A stretch of DNA of 64,000 nt, taken from the NCBI RefSeq assembly GCF_014201465.1, contig NZ_JACHEP010000010.1, positions 32,802-96,801 of the forward strand, given 5' to 3'. Both the position numbers and the translations under genes were made by a program. Position 1 is the stretch's first letter. Each line of letters opens with the position of its first letter. This DNA comes from Anoxybacteroides tepidamans (lineage in GTDB: Bacteria > Bacillota > Bacilli > Bacillales > Anoxybacillaceae). Shown here one piece after another: positions 53,047-63,357 of this stretch. The notes beneath the pieces were generated by a model. The model did no database searches. It worked only from the letters and a program-made list of their open reading frames with translations, and was not told where the DNA came from.

Positions 53047-53798
53047 GTAGCGAAAAGGAGATGCTTAGGCTCGAGATAAAGGAAAAAGCGGATGAAATAC
53101 GATATAGGTTTTCGAAAAAAGGAATGACGGATATATTCGATATTGTGGATGATGTCGCGATTCTAATTCGCCAACCTTTTGAAGATGGAAATGGGAACAA
53201 ATTTTCAGGCTTTTCGACTTACATTGAAGGTCAGTTCGTTGTTTATCTCAATACTATGTTTTCACTAGGACATGAGCGCTTTACAGCTGCACATGAGTTG
53301 TATCATTTAATGTTTGATAAAGAAGGATTAATGCGTGAAGGGCTAATGTTTGATGAGTATAGCGAGACAAAAGCAAACTTGTTTGCGGCAGAATTTCTCA
53401 TGCCTGAAGATGGTGTAAAAGAATTTTTTTACAAAAGGTTAACATCTCCAATAGAAGAAAAGCATATTGTTCGCATTCAACAACACTTTAAGGTGAGTTA
53501 CAGTGCAATGCTTCGTAGATTGAAGGAATTGCAGCTTATTAGTGAAGGAGAGTATGAAAAATTAAAAGAGATTAGTAAGCCTGAATATGCGGAGCAATTA
53601 AAGAAACTAACGATTCAAGAAGGGTATACGCTAGAACTTATATTGCCTTCATACAAAAAGACAATACCTGAAAGATTCTTTGAAATGATTATTGATAACT
53701 ATGTGCAAGGGCGAATTTCTTACAGCAAATTCTCCACCTTTCTTTCCTTTGTTGGCAAAACCCCACTAGAGATGGGATATGAACCGCCGGAGGTATAA
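53043..53798 (+). CDS. ImmA/IrrE family metallo-endopeptidase
   Basis: A 251-residue protein. The zinc motif HELYH lies in FTAAHELYHLMFD near residue 82, with the distant Glu in KANLFAAEFLMPED. The C-terminal half is helical with an HTH-like stretch (HFKVSYSAMLRRLKEL). The start is TTG 53043 overlapping the XRE stop, with GAGAGG just ahead. ImmA-type proteases cleave a cognate XRE repressor, so the partner is probably the upstream gene. Confidence 0.82.
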   Translation: MSSEKEMLRLEIKEKADEIRYRFSKKGMTDIFDIVDDVAILIRQPFEDGNGNKFSGFSTYIEGQFVVYLNTMFSLGHERFTAAHELYHLMFDKEGLMREGLMFDEYSETKANLFAAEFLMPEDGVKEFFYKRLTSPIEEKHIVRIQQHFKVSYSAMLRRLKELQLISEGEYEKLKEISKPEYAEQLKKLTIQEGYTLELILPSYKKTIPERFFEMIIDNYVQGRISYSKFSTFLSFVGKTPLEMGYEPPEV

Positions 53799-53801
53799 TG
53801 A

Positions 53802-54386
53802 GTGGCGGTCTTTAAAAAATGGGAAGTATCCATTTCTGATACAGATATTTTAATTCATTTGGACGAAGCTGATTGTTTGCACGTATTGAATTTGCTATTT
53901 GATAAAGTGATTATCCCGAAGCGAATTGAGTGGGAATTACAAAGGAAAGGGAAGAATACAATTTTTCGAATCCGAAAAGCAATAAACAGTAGTTCAGGAA
54001 CCATTTTTAATATTGTTGACAAAGAACAAGATAAATTGTTAAAGAGACAAGTTGATATTAATTTTCAGCGTTTTATTAATTATATTGATGCTGGTGAGGC
54101 GGAGTGTTGCGGTTACGCATCAGCGCTTGGTGTTCCTATCATTATCTCAGACAATACATCTGATCATGGAATTATGGAACAAGAGTTCATTGTTCTTACT
54201 TCAAGGGATATATTGGCGCTGGCAGTTTTTTTAGGGATTTTACCGAAAAAGGACGCTGAAAGTTATTATGATAAGATAAATGAAAATCTAACGTACGGAT
54301 CAAGGTATATGTTTGATGAGAGTTATGATAGGTCTATTTCCCGTATTCGCGAAAAAGGATGGCATGTGTTTTTAGGATTTGAATAA
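53802..54386 (+). CDS. PIN-like domain protein, third gene of the XRE-ImmA module
   Basis: A 194-residue protein. ISDTDILIHLDEAD near the start, GEAECCGYASALGVPIIISDN in the middle and SRDILALAVFLG resemble the acidic-residue strands of PIN-fold nucleases (DxD…, GE.E…, SDN). GTG 53802 sits 8 bases after GGAGG and 3 bases after the ImmA stop. A PIN nuclease controlled by an XRE/protease pair would resemble a toxin; family membership is inferred from these motifs only. Confidence 0.6.
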   Translation: MAVFKKWEVSISDTDILIHLDEADCLHVLNLLFDKVIIPKRIEWELQRKGKNTIFRIRKAINSSSGTIFNIVDKEQDKLLKRQVDINFQRFINYIDAGEAECCGYASALGVPIIISDNTSDHGIMEQEFIVLTSRDILALAVFLGILPKKDAESYYDKINENLTYGSRYMFDESYDRSISRIREKGWHVFLGFE

Positions 54387-54400
54387 ACAATGGTAATTAA

Positions 54401-54427
54401 GAGAGCCTTTTAGAGCTCTCATTTTAT
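54401..54427 (+). terminator. Terminator of the XRE-ImmA-PIN operon
   Basis: GAGAGC pairs with GCTCTC across 8 bases, then ATTTTATTT. Confidence 0.65.
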
Positions 54428-54497
54428 TTGTAAAACAGAATGATTTTTAATTGTATTAGTGTGTATAATAAAGTTGGAAACAACAAGGAGGTATACA

Positions 54498-55955
54498 ATG
54501 CTTACAGGTGAATTGCGCAATAAAGTCGATAAAATATGGGAAACGTTTTGGACGGGTGGAATTACAAACCCGCTAACCGTCATTGAACAGTTTACATATT
54601 TGTTGTTTATTAAAGGTCTTGATGAAGCAGAAACGTATCGTGAACAAGAAGCTGTTTTATTAGGAATTGATTTTGAACGAATGTTTCCAGAAGATAAACA
54701 GCATCTTCGCTGGAGCAAATTTAAAAATTTAGAAGCGTCGCAAATGTATGATATTGTCTCGAACGAAGTGTTCCCGTTTATTAAAAGTCTCCATGGCAAT
54801 AAAGATTCGGCGTACGCGAAATATATGAGCGATGCGATTTTTATGATTCCAACCCCGCAAATGCTTTCCAAAATCGTCGATGGCATTGATAACATTCCGA
54901 TGAAAGACCGCGATACAAAAGGGGATTTATACGAATATTTGCTGTCAAAAATTGCAACAGCGGGAACAAATGGTCAATTCCGTACGCCACGCCATATTAT
55001 TGATATGATGGTCAAACTTATGAAACCGACTCCAGAAGACATTATCGTCGATCCAGCGGCTGGGTCGGCAGGATTTTTAGTGGCGGCGGGCGAATATTTG
55101 CGCAAAAACCATGCGGATTTATTTTTGGTGCAAGGATTAAAAGAACATTTTCATAACGATATGTTCCATGGCTTTGATATGGATCGTACGATGTTACGAA
55201 TCGGTGCGATGAATATGATGCTTCATGGCATTGAAAATCCGAATATTGAATATCGCGATTCTCTTTCGGAACAAAATAAAGATAACGAGAAATATACGCT
55301 CGTCCTCGCCAATCCACCATTTAAAGGTTCGTTAGATTATGAGGCTGTTTCAAGCGACCTACTGAAAATTACAAGAACGAAAAAAACAGAACTATTGTTT
55401 TTGGCGCTATTTTTGCGCATTTTAAAAACGGGCGGGCGCTGTGCGTGCATCGTGCCAGATGGGGTACTGTTCGGAAGCTCAACTGCCCATAAAGCGATTC
55501 GGAAAGAAATCGTCGAAAACCATAAGCTTGAAGCAATTATTTCGATGCCAAGCGGCGTGTTTAAACCGTACGCTGGAGTTTCGACGGCAATTATGATTTT
55601 CACAAAAACAGGCGTCGGCGGAACAGATCACGTCTGGTTTTACGACATGAAAGCCGATGGCTACTCATTGGACGACAAGCGCAATCCAATTGAAGAAAAC
55701 GATATTCCCGACATCATTGCGCGCTTCCATAACCGTGAAGCGGAAAAAGAACGGAAACGCACGGAGCAGTCGTTTTTCGTGCCAGTCGAAGAAATTCGGG
55801 AAAATGACTATGACTTGTCGATTAACAAGTATAAAGAGATTGAGTATGAAGAAGTGCAGTACGAATCGCCGAGTGTCATCTTAGAACGAGTGGAAATTTT
55901 GGAAAAAGAGATTATGCAAGGATTACAAGAGTTGAAAGAAATGATTAGAGGGTAG
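54498..55955 (+). CDS. hsdM: Type I restriction-modification DNA methyltransferase subunit
   Basis: A 485-residue N6-adenine methyltransferase. N-terminal helical HsdM_N domain (residues 1-130, LRNKVDKIWETFWTGG); SAM motif DPAAGSAGFLVAAGEYL near 190; catalytic motif LANPPFKGS near 270. RTPRHIIDMMV is the typical lead-in. CAAGGAGGT precedes ATG 54498; the longer frame starts at 54459. First gene of the hsdM-hsdS-hsdR operon (9-base gap to hsdS). Confidence 0.93.
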   Translation: MLTGELRNKVDKIWETFWTGGITNPLTVIEQFTYLLFIKGLDEAETYREQEAVLLGIDFERMFPEDKQHLRWSKFKNLEASQMYDIVSNEVFPFIKSLHGNKDSAYAKYMSDAIFMIPTPQMLSKIVDGIDNIPMKDRDTKGDLYEYLLSKIATAGTNGQFRTPRHIIDMMVKLMKPTPEDIIVDPAAGSAGFLVAAGEYLRKNHADLFLVQGLKEHFHNDMFHGFDMDRTMLRIGAMNMMLHGIENPNIEYRDSLSEQNKDNEKYTLVLANPPFKGSLDYEAVSSDLLKITRTKKTELLFLALFLRILKTGGRCACIVPDGVLFGSSTAHKAIRKEIVENHKLEAIISMPSGVFKPYAGVSTAIMIFTKTGVGGTDHVWFYDMKADGYSLDDKRNPIEENDIPDIIARFHNREAEKERKRTEQSFFVPVEEIRENDYDLSINKYKEIEYEEVQYESPSVILERVEILEKEIMQGLQELKEMIRG

Positions 55956-55963
55956 ATTGTTCT

Positions 55964-57106
55964 ATGAAATACATGAAATTAAAGGGATTATTTAAGATTA
56001 TAAAAGGAAAAAAAGTAGAGCAGGTATATGAAGTAAATGAGAATATGGTAAGACTGATACAAATAGACGATTTAAGAAATGATGACAATATCAAATATTG
56101 TGAACGAAAAGAAGAATATATATATGCAACCAAAAGTGATGTAATCATAGCATGGGACGGTGCAAATGCTGGTACTATTGGTTATGGGTTAGAAGGGGCT
56201 ATAGGAAGTACTTTAGCAATTTTACGTACGGATTCAAATGATGTATTTACTCCATACTTAGGGAGATTTTTGCAATCAAAATCAAAATATTTAAGAGAGA
56301 CTTGTACGGGAGCCACAATCCCACATATATCTAAAAAGATATTGGAAGAAATCAGAATTCCAATACCATCATATGAAAAACAGGTAGAAATATCAAAAAT
56401 GCTCGACAAAGCCAAAGAACTCATCGACAAACGAAAAGCCCAAATTGAAGCGTTAGATCAATTAGTACAAAGTTTGTTTTGGGAGATGTTTGGGACTTAC
56501 CTAACATCTAACAGAAATAAAATGTTTTTCGGTGAGCTTGTGAAAGAGTTTCGATATGGAACATCGGTTAAATCATGTGAATTTGGATATCCTATTTTAA
56601 GAATTCCAAATATAGTGAATGGAATAATTGACGAATCTGACTTAAAATATTGTGAACTTCCTGAGAAAGATTTTCTAAAGTTAAAATTACAGGAAAACGA
56701 TCTTCTTTTTGTACGTACAAATGGGAACCCTAATTATGTAGGAAGATGTGCTTCAGTAACAAAAAAACAAGAAGGATATGTGTATGCTTCATATTTAATA
56801 AGAGCTAGAATTGATTTAGATAAGATGAATACCGAGTATGTTACTAAATATATGAATTCAGTTTTTGGACGGCATGAAATTATACAGAAGGCAACAACTT
56901 CTGCAGGACAATATAATATAAATACAGAAGGATTAGGAAACATATTAATTCCTGTTCCTCCATTGAATTTACAAGAGGATTTTGCGAGAAAGATCAAATT
57001 AATAGATGCTAAGAAAGCTATTTTACAAAGAGGGCTATTGGAATTAGAGAACATGTTCAACTCCCTCATGCAACGCGCGTTTAAGGGAGAATTATTCAAC
57101 GATTAA
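55964..57106 (+). CDS. hsdS: Type I restriction-modification specificity subunit
   Basis: A 380-residue protein with two target-recognition domains (about 1-130 and 185-345), each ending in a conserved helical spacer (EISKMLDKAKELIDKRKAQIEALDQL and LQEDFARKIKLIDAKK…). The ISKKILEEIRIPIPS and NTEGLGNILIPVPPL stretches close each domain. The recognition domains are more A+T-rich than hsdM and hsdR, as expected for exchangeable modules. It sets the DNA sequence recognised by the complex. Confidence 0.9.
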   Translation: MKYMKLKGLFKIIKGKKVEQVYEVNENMVRLIQIDDLRNDDNIKYCERKEEYIYATKSDVIIAWDGANAGTIGYGLEGAIGSTLAILRTDSNDVFTPYLGRFLQSKSKYLRETCTGATIPHISKKILEEIRIPIPSYEKQVEISKMLDKAKELIDKRKAQIEALDQLVQSLFWEMFGTYLTSNRNKMFFGELVKEFRYGTSVKSCEFGYPILRIPNIVNGIIDESDLKYCELPEKDFLKLKLQENDLLFVRTNGNPNYVGRCASVTKKQEGYVYASYLIRARIDLDKMNTEYVTKYMNSVFGRHEIIQKATTSAGQYNINTEGLGNILIPVPPLNLQEDFARKIKLIDAKKAILQRGLLELENMFNSLMQRAFKGELFND

Positions 57107-57154
57107 TAAATGTGAAGAAAATTCATGTTGGTTTGGTCAAGGGAGGGGGATTTG

Positions 57155-60100
57155 TTGTTATCCAACTTTCATTTTTTAATAGGCAAACCTCATTATGAGA
57201 GCTTTACGAATGCGTGTTTAGAAGCGGAGAAAAGTTTAGTGGTGAGTCCGGCGACGTGCGCGATTTTGACGCGCCGCGCGCTAGAGCTTGCCGTTAAGTG
57301 GGTGTACAGCTTTGACAGCGCTTTGAAAGTTCCGTATCAAGATAATCTTTCCAGTTTGATTCATGACAACGTCTTTTTGTCCATTATTGATGAAGACTTG
57401 TTGCCGTTGTTGCGTTACATTGTCAAACTGGGAAATGTTGCGGTTCATACGAACTCGATGATTACGAGGGAAGAAGCGATTCTTTCCCTGCATAATCTTC
57501 ATCAGTTTGTGTCTTGGATTGATTATTGTTATTCAGATGAATATACGGCTACGGATTTTGATGAATCGTTATTGCCAATCGGCGAGGAAAAGCGCGAGCG
57601 TCCGGAAGAATTAAAAGATTTATACGAACGGTTAAGCTCCAAAGACAAGCGTCTTGAGGAAATGATGAAAGAAAATGAACAGCTCCGCGCTCTTCTCACC
57701 GCGAAACGCGAAGTAAATACGAAAGAGTACGATTTCCAAGTTGACGAGTTAAGCGAATATGAAACGAGAAAGAAATATATTGATCTCGACTTGAAACTGG
57801 CGGGGTGGGAGTTTAAAAAAGACGTTGTTGAGGAATATCCTGTCGTTGGTATGCCGAATCAAGAGGGGGTCGGCTATGTCGATTACGTCTTGTTTGGCGA
57901 TAACGGAAAGCCGCTTGCGGTCATCGAAGCGAAACGGACAACCGCTGATCCGAACAGAGGAAAGCAACAGGCAAAGTTGTACGCCGACTGCATTGAAAAC
58001 ATGCACGGTCAACGTCCAATCATTTTTTACACAAACGGGTTTGAAACGTATATTTGGGATGATCTTCATTATCCAGCGCGAAAAGTTTCTGGCTTTTACA
58101 ACAAAGAAGAGTTGAGCTTATTGATTGATCGCCGAACGATGAAAAAGTCGCTTAAACATGTGCCAATGAACGACCACATCATCAATCGCTATTACCAAAA
58201 AGAAGCGGTGTTAGCTGTATGCGATGCGCTCGAGAAAAAACAGCGTAAAGCATTGCTTGTCATGGCGACGGGGAGCGGCAAAACCCGGACGGCGATTTCG
58301 ATTGTCGATGTTCTTACTCGCCACAATTGGGTAAAAAATATTTTGTTTTTAGCGGACCGCAAAACGCTGGTAACGCAAGCCAAAAACAGCTTTAGCCATT
58401 TGTTGCCGAACTTGACACTTTGTAATTTGCTCGATAACAAAGACAATCCAGAGGAAAGCCGCATGGTGTTTTCGACGTACCCGACAATGATGAATGCGAT
58501 TGACGAAGCGAAACGAAAAGACGGCAAACGCCTCTTTACCGTCGGGCATTTTGATTTAATTATCGTCGATGAATCGCATCGCAGCATTTATAAAAAATAC
58601 CGCGCGATTTTCGACTACTTTGACGCGATATTGCTTGGGCTGACCGCCACCCCAAAAGATGAAATTGACCGCAATACGTATGAAGTGTTTGATTTAGAAA
58701 ACGGTGTGCCTACCTATGCCTATGAGCTAGATCAAGTGGTTCAAGACGGCTATTTAGTCGATTATCGGACGATTGAAACAAAACTAAAGTTTCTTGAAGA
58801 AGGTATTCATTATGATGACTTATCCGATGAAGAAAAAGAGTGGTACGAAGAAACATTTGATGATGAAGTAGGCGAGGATATTGACAGTGCCGCGTTAAAT
58901 GAATGGCTGTTTAACGACGATACGATTGATACGGTACTCAGGGATTTAATGGAAAAAGGGATTCGTGTAGAAGGTGGGGATAAACTCGGCAAAACGATTA
59001 TTTTTGCGAAAAATCATCGCCATGCGGAACGGATTGTCGAGCGCTTTGATCAATTGTTCCCTGAATATAAGGGAGGCTTTGCACGCGTCATTGATTACAG
59101 CGTCAACTACTATCAAACGTTAATTGATGATTTTTCAGATCGAAACAAATGGCCGCAAATTGCCGTATCCGTTGATATGCTTGACACAGGTGTGGATATT
59201 CCAGAAGTTGTTAATCTTGTTTTTTTCAAAAAGGTACGCTCGAAAGCGAAGTTTTGGCAAATGATTGGACGCGGAACTCGTTTATGCAAAGACTTATTCG
59301 GAGTCGGGCAAGATAAAACGCATTTTCTTATTTTCGACTATTGCGGCAATTTTGAGTTTTTCCGCGAAAATCCAAAAGGAATCGAAGGAAAAGCGGTGGA
59401 AAGTTTAACCGAGCGCCTGTTTAACGCCAAAATCGATATCATTAAGGAGCTTCAGCATTTACAGTACCAGGAAGAAGAGTATATTGCCTATCGCAATGAA
59501 TTGATTGACGAGGTGCTAGCGGAAATCAATAAGTTAAACGACGAAAACTTCCGCGTACGCCAACATATTCAATACGTACACAAGTTTAAAAATCGGGCGA
59601 AATGGGACTCCTTAACAGCGATGGATGTCAATGAAATCAAAGAACATATTTCGCCGCTGATTGTTCCGCTAAACGATGATGAATTGGCGAAACGTTTTGA
59701 TTTGCTTATGTATACGATTGAACTAGCAAAACTGCAAACGAAAAACGCCACAAAACCGATTCGGAGCGTAATTCGTACTGCAGAAGAGCTATCGAAGCTC
59801 GGTTCCATTCCGCAAGTGGCAGAACAAAAATATATTATTGAAAAAGTGCAGACGGAAGAGTTTTGGACAGAGGCGGATCTTTTTGAACTAGAAGCCGTCC
59901 GTGAAGCGTTGCGTAACTTAGTCAAATTCCTTGAAAAAGAAACGCAAAAAATTTACTATACGAACTTTAAAGACCAAGTTTTAGAGGTCAAAGAAAACGG
60001 TTCGATGTTTAATGTCAATGATCTGAAAAATTATCGGAAAAAGGTGGAACATTATCTGCACGAACACCGCGACCAGATGGCCATTTACAAGCTGCGAAAT

Positions 60101-60496
60101 AATAAAAAGTTAACAGTCCAAGACTTAAAAACGTTGGAGCATATTCTTTGGAATGAGCTTGGCACACAGGAAGATTATAAAAGAGAATTCGGAGACACAC
60201 CGATTACAAAGCTCGTCCGCCAAATCGTCGGCCTTGACCCGCAGGCCGCCAACGAGGCGTTTTCCGAATTTTTATCAAGCGAGCGGTTGAACATCCAACA
60301 AAGCCGCTTTGTTAAACATATTGTGGACTACTTCGTAAAAAACGGCGTGATGGACAAGAAAGTATTACAAGAAGAGCCGTTTAAAACGGTCGGAAGCATT
60401 GTCGATTTGTTTAAAGACAACTTAGACGATGCACGTAAAATTATCAGCATTATTGATGAGATTAACCGAAATTCAGAAGATATCGTAGGGGCGTAA
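57155..60496 (+). CDS. hsdR: Type I restriction endonuclease subunit R with N-terminal DUF4145-type domain
   Basis: A protein of about 1113 residues. It starts with a DUF4145-like domain (residues 1-140, ACLEAEKSLVVSPATCAILTRRALEL). A coiled coil follows, then the endonuclease core YVDYVLFGDNGKPLAVIEAKR (PD-ExK, near 240-260). The helicase has VMATGSGKTRTAI (Walker A, near 370), IVDESHRSI and GLTATP, then SVDMLDTGVDIPEV and QMIGRGTRLC. The C-terminal part is EcoEI-R-like. A frame from 57125 exists, but GGGAGGGGG at 57141-57149 favours TTG 57155. With HsdM and HsdS it cleaves unmodified foreign DNA. Confidence 0.9.
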   Translation: MLSNFHFLIGKPHYESFTNACLEAEKSLVVSPATCAILTRRALELAVKWVYSFDSALKVPYQDNLSSLIHDNVFLSIIDEDLLPLLRYIVKLGNVAVHTNSMITREEAILSLHNLHQFVSWIDYCYSDEYTATDFDESLLPIGEEKRERPEELKDLYERLSSKDKRLEEMMKENEQLRALLTAKREVNTKEYDFQVDELSEYETRKKYIDLDLKLAGWEFKKDVVEEYPVVGMPNQEGVGYVDYVLFGDNGKPLAVIEAKRTTADPNRGKQQAKLYADCIENMHGQRPIIFYTNGFETYIWDDLHYPARKVSGFYNKEELSLLIDRRTMKKSLKHVPMNDHIINRYYQKEAVLAVCDALEKKQRKALLVMATGSGKTRTAISIVDVLTRHNWVKNILFLADRKTLVTQAKNSFSHLLPNLTLCNLLDNKDNPEESRMVFSTYPTMMNAIDEAKRKDGKRLFTVGHFDLIIVDESHRSIYKKYRAIFDYFDAILLGLTATPKDEIDRNTYEVFDLENGVPTYAYELDQVVQDGYLVDYRTIETKLKFLEEGIHYDDLSDEEKEWYEETFDDEVGEDIDSAALNEWLFNDDTIDTVLRDLMEKGIRVEGGDKLGKTIIFAKNHRHAERIVERFDQLFPEYKGGFARVIDYSVNYYQTLIDDFSDRNKWPQIAVSVDMLDTGVDIPEVVNLVFFKKVRSKAKFWQMIGRGTRLCKDLFGVGQDKTHFLIFDYCGNFEFFRENPKGIEGKAVESLTERLFNAKIDIIKELQHLQYQEEEYIAYRNELIDEVLAEINKLNDENFRVRQHIQYVHKFKNRAKWDSLTAMDVNEIKEHISPLIVPLNDDELAKRFDLLMYTIELAKLQTKNATKPIRSVIRTAEELSKLGSIPQVAEQKYIIEKVQTEEFWTEADLFELEAVREALRNLVKFLEKETQKIYYTNFKDQVLEVKENGSMFNVNDLKNYRKKVEHYLHEHRDQMAIYKLRNNKKLTVQDLKTLEHILWNELGTQEDYKREFGDTPITKLVRQIVGLDPQAANEAFSEFLSSERLNIQQSRFVKHIVDYFVKNGVMDKKVLQEEPFKTVGSIVDLFKDNLDDARKIISIIDEINRNSEDIVGA

Positions 60497-60502
60497 TACA
60501 AA

Positions 60503-60540
60503 AACCCCAGAGAGTACGCTATTTGTTCTCTGGGGGTTAT
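60503..60540 (+). terminator. Terminator of the hsd operon
   Basis: AACCCCAGAGA pairs imperfectly with TTCTCTGGGGGTT 6 bases after the hsdR stop; the T-tract is short. Confidence 0.7.
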
Positions 60541-60778
60541 TAGCAACCAAAATATTTTCTAACGCTTCTGCATCATCCACCTTAGTCAATATGGATAATA
60601 CAATTAACCAAATAAATAAAAATAATTAAAAATTTTTTATAAAAATAGTTATTTTTGATCTGGCAATATGTTATCATCATATAAACAATTTTATTAAAAT
60701 CTTTGTCGTTATTTTATGATTTTAATAAAATTGATAACCTACTTAAAGCTCAATGGGTCGTCATAACATGTAAGAAAC
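60541..60778. other. A+T-rich intergenic region
   Basis: About 240 bases of very A+T-rich sequence with many A and T runs between hsdR and the Rpn gene. No ORF with a ribosome site and no repeat was seen. Confidence 0.4.
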
Positions 60779-60779
60779 G

Positions 60780-60814
60780 CTCCTAGATTGTCGACATCAT
60801 CGATAAGCTAGGAG
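60780..60814 (-). terminator. Hairpin after the Rpn-family gene
   Basis: CTCCTAG with CTAGGAG around a loop that also contains CGAT/ATCG-type pairing. On the minus strand it follows the stop at 60823. Confidence 0.6.
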
Positions 60815-60822
60815 TTTGTTAT

Positions 60823-61683
60823 TTATTGCTCCGTTTCTTTCGCCAAATTAGCAACCTCGCTAATTGTAAGCCCTGTTCGTTTTGCAATTTCGTGAATCGG
60901 TAGTACGTCTAATAAATTTTTTGCTATTTCAAGTGTTTTTTCGTGCACTTCTTTTTCTTTTTCTTGCTCAAACTCTTCGACAAGTAAGCGCATGACTTTG
61001 TTCATTTTCATCCACTCCTTTATTTTTTGTGCGTATTGTTCGTCAATAAACTTATCGGTAGCGGTTAAAATGCCAGCGATGACGTGCAATTGTGTTCGTT
61101 CGTCGTGAATGTTTTTTGCCAATTCGATCGTTTTTTCAATCATCATTTGTCGGTCAAAACGGCTATGCATAAGCGGAACGAGAATGAGCTTCATCGTTTC
61201 CTCTGCTGTTAGCGGTTCGTTATTGCGAACTTTTTCTTCGATCGTTTGGAAAATCGCATCACCATTGTATTCGCAAAGCAGTACAGCTTTCGAAGAAATG
61301 AATACATGACCTGCATGCAATTGTTCATACTTTCGTGTTACATCGCTTGTGTAAATAACTACGATGCGAATGTGTCTCAGTCGTTTTTCTTGTTTATAGT
61401 ATGTGTACAAAATTCGGTAAGCATAATCGAGGTACTTTAGATGATTGTCGATAAACCGTTCGTTGCTTTCGTATTCAAGTAGGAGAATGGAATCGTCTTC
61501 GAGAAGAAATAATGTGTCAGAACGCTTTTCATCGGCTCGCACCGACGGAAATTCATTAGGCAAAAGCGCCTTAATTTTCGGAAGATCATGGAGGCCGTAC
61601 ACATCAAGCGCTTGATTACGATACAATTCGCTTAGCGACTTAAACAAAATATCTTTAGCGTGATACGATATTCCGTGCGCCAT
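60823..61683 (-). CDS. Rpn family / PD-(D/E)XK recombination-promoting nuclease
   Basis: A 286-residue protein. The putative nuclease core is near residues 45-75 (RADEKRSDTLFLLEDDSILLLEYES), an acidic-D then E-x-E pattern. The middle is helical and the C-terminus (IHEIAKRTGLTISEVANLAK) repeats the ‘LTxEEIxxL’ ending usual in PDDEXK-2/Rpn proteins. These genes occur in multiple copies in Geobacillus-type genomes and promote horizontal DNA recombination. ATG with GGAGGGTAAC upstream. Confidence 0.75.
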   Translation of the reverse strand: MAHGISYHAKDILFKSLSELYRNQALDVYGLHDLPKIKALLPNEFPSVRADEKRSDTLFLLEDDSILLLEYESNERFIDNHLKYLDYAYRILYTYYKQEKRLRHIRIVVIYTSDVTRKYEQLHAGHVFISSKAVLLCEYNGDAIFQTIEEKVRNNEPLTAEETMKLILVPLMHSRFDRQMMIEKTIELAKNIHDERTQLHVIAGILTATDKFIDEQYAQKIKEWMKMNKVMRLLVEEFEQEKEKEVHEKTLEIAKNLLDVLPIHEIAKRTGLTISEVANLAKETEQ

Positions 61684-61792
61684 TTTGTTACCCTCCGCTT
61701 TTTACTATTATTATATCTGTTGCCTCCTTTCATTGTCATCATTTGTTAGAATTTTGTCATAACAATCCGTCACCGCAGCGTTGTTAAGGAAA

Positions 61793-61864
61793 ATGGGGTA
61801 TACTGAAAAACAAATAGAACTACAATTTTTGCGTATGGAGTTAGAAGCAGTGAAAAAAGAATAA
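61793..61864 (+). CDS. 23-codon ORF upstream of selO, probably a remnant or leader
   Basis: ATG 61793, three bases after AAGGA, encodes a charged peptide ending ELEAVKKE. It may be a truncated gene start or a leader peptide for selO. Nothing identifies it. Confidence 0.2.
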   Translation: MGYTEKQIELQFLRMELEAVKKE

Positions 61865-61899
61865 GTGTTGGACTGGGACATTTAATGCAGGAGGGAAAT

Positions 61900-63357
61900 A
61901 TGTTGAACACCAACTGGAACTTTGATAACAGTTATGCTCGCTTGCCAGAGCGGTTTTTTACAAGGATTAATCCAACGCCTGTCAGCGCACCGGAGCTTGT
62001 TGTACTCAATCGTTCGTTAGCGGTATTACTCGGATTGAACGCAGCGGCGTTAGAAAGTGAGGAAGGGGCTGCGGTGTTTGCCGGAAACCGAATTCCTGAA
62101 GAGGCTGAGCCGCTTGCCCAAGCGTATGCCGGACATCAATTTGGCTATTTCAATATGCTAGGGGATGGCCGCGCTATTTTACTTGGTGAACAAATAACGC
62201 CACAGGGGGAGCGATTCGATATTCAGTTGAAAGGATCAGGAAGAACGCCGTATTCGCGCGGCGGTGATGGTCGCGCGGCGCTTGGGCCGATGTTGCGCGA
62301 ATATATCATTAGTGAGGCGATGCATGCGCTCGGTATCCCGACGACCCGCAGTCTAGCTGTCGTGACAACCGGTGAGTTCATCATTCGTGAAACCGAGCTG
62401 CCAGGTGCCATTTTAACCCGCGTCGCTTCCAGCCATTTGCGTGTCGGGACGTTTCAATATGCGGCGCAATCGGGAACGATTGAGGAACTGCAAGCGCTAG
62501 CGGATTATGCGGTACAACGGCATTTTCCCGGCTTTGAAAATGCCTCGAACCGCTATCTTTTCTTGCTTGAAGAAGTGATGAAGCGGCAGGCGGCACTTGT
62601 GGCAAAATGGCAATTAGTTGGTTTTGTTCACGGAGTGATGAACACCGACAATATGACGATTAGCGGCGAAACGATTGATTACGGTCCTTGTGCTTTCATG
62701 GACACATACGATCTAACGACAGTGTTCAGCTCGATTGACACGCAAGGCCGTTATGCGTATGGCAATCAGCCGTATATCGCAGGCTGGAATCTTGCAAGGT
62801 TTGCGGAAAGCTTATTGCCACTATTGCATGACGAGGAAGAGAAAGCGGTTCAATTGGCGCAAGATGCGATTTCGCAATTTCCGAAATTGTATCATCATTA
62901 TTGGCTTCAAGGAATGCGGGCGAAACTCGGCATGTATACCGAAGAAGAACAAGATATCGCTTTGATTACGGACCTTCTAGACATGATGCAAAAACATCGA
63001 GCGGATTATACAAATACGTTTCGCGCATTAACGTTGGGGAAGCTCGAAGGTATAGGGTTATTTCGCACAACGGAATTTCGTGAGTGGTATGAGCGCTGGC
63101 AAGCAAGATTAGGGAGCCAACAAGCGGCAAAAGATGAGGTGCATCAATTGATGCGAAGCAGTAATCCAGCGATTATTCCTCGCAACCACCGGGTCGAAGA
63201 AGCGTTAGAAGCTGCTGTCGAACGGGGAGATTACAGCGTGATGGAGCGATTGCTTCATGCTCTTTCCAACCCTTATGCGTACTCGAAAGAACAAGACGAT
63301 TACGCTCAACCGCCAGCGCCGTCCAGCCGCCCTTACCGAACGTTTTGCGGGACGTGA
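61900..63357 (+). CDS. selO: Protein adenylyltransferase SelO (YdiU family)
   Basis: A 485-residue pseudokinase-fold enzyme that transfers AMP to Ser/Thr/Tyr of target proteins. The family blocks [65 protein letters not shown] and the C-terminal [15 protein letters not shown] are all present, the last ending in a conserved Cys (replaced by Sec in animals). CAGGAGGG is spaced for ATG 61900 (ATG 61885 is inside that site's leader). Full length. Confidence 0.9.
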   Translation: MLNTNWNFDNSYARLPERFFTRINPTPVSAPELVVLNRSLAVLLGLNAAALESEEGAAVFAGNRIPEEAEPLAQAYAGHQFGYFNMLGDGRAILLGEQITPQGERFDIQLKGSGRTPYSRGGDGRAALGPMLREYIISEAMHALGIPTTRSLAVVTTGEFIIRETELPGAILTRVASSHLRVGTFQYAAQSGTIEELQALADYAVQRHFPGFENASNRYLFLLEEVMKRQAALVAKWQLVGFVHGVMNTDNMTISGETIDYGPCAFMDTYDLTTVFSSIDTQGRYAYGNQPYIAGWNLARFAESLLPLLHDEEEKAVQLAQDAISQFPKLYHHYWLQGMRAKLGMYTEEEQDIALITDLLDMMQKHRADYTNTFRALTLGKLEGIGLFRTTEFREWYERWQARLGSQQAAKDEVHQLMRSSNPAIIPRNHRVEEALEAAVERGDYSVMERLLHALSNPYAYSKEQDDYAQPPAPSSRPYRTFCGT

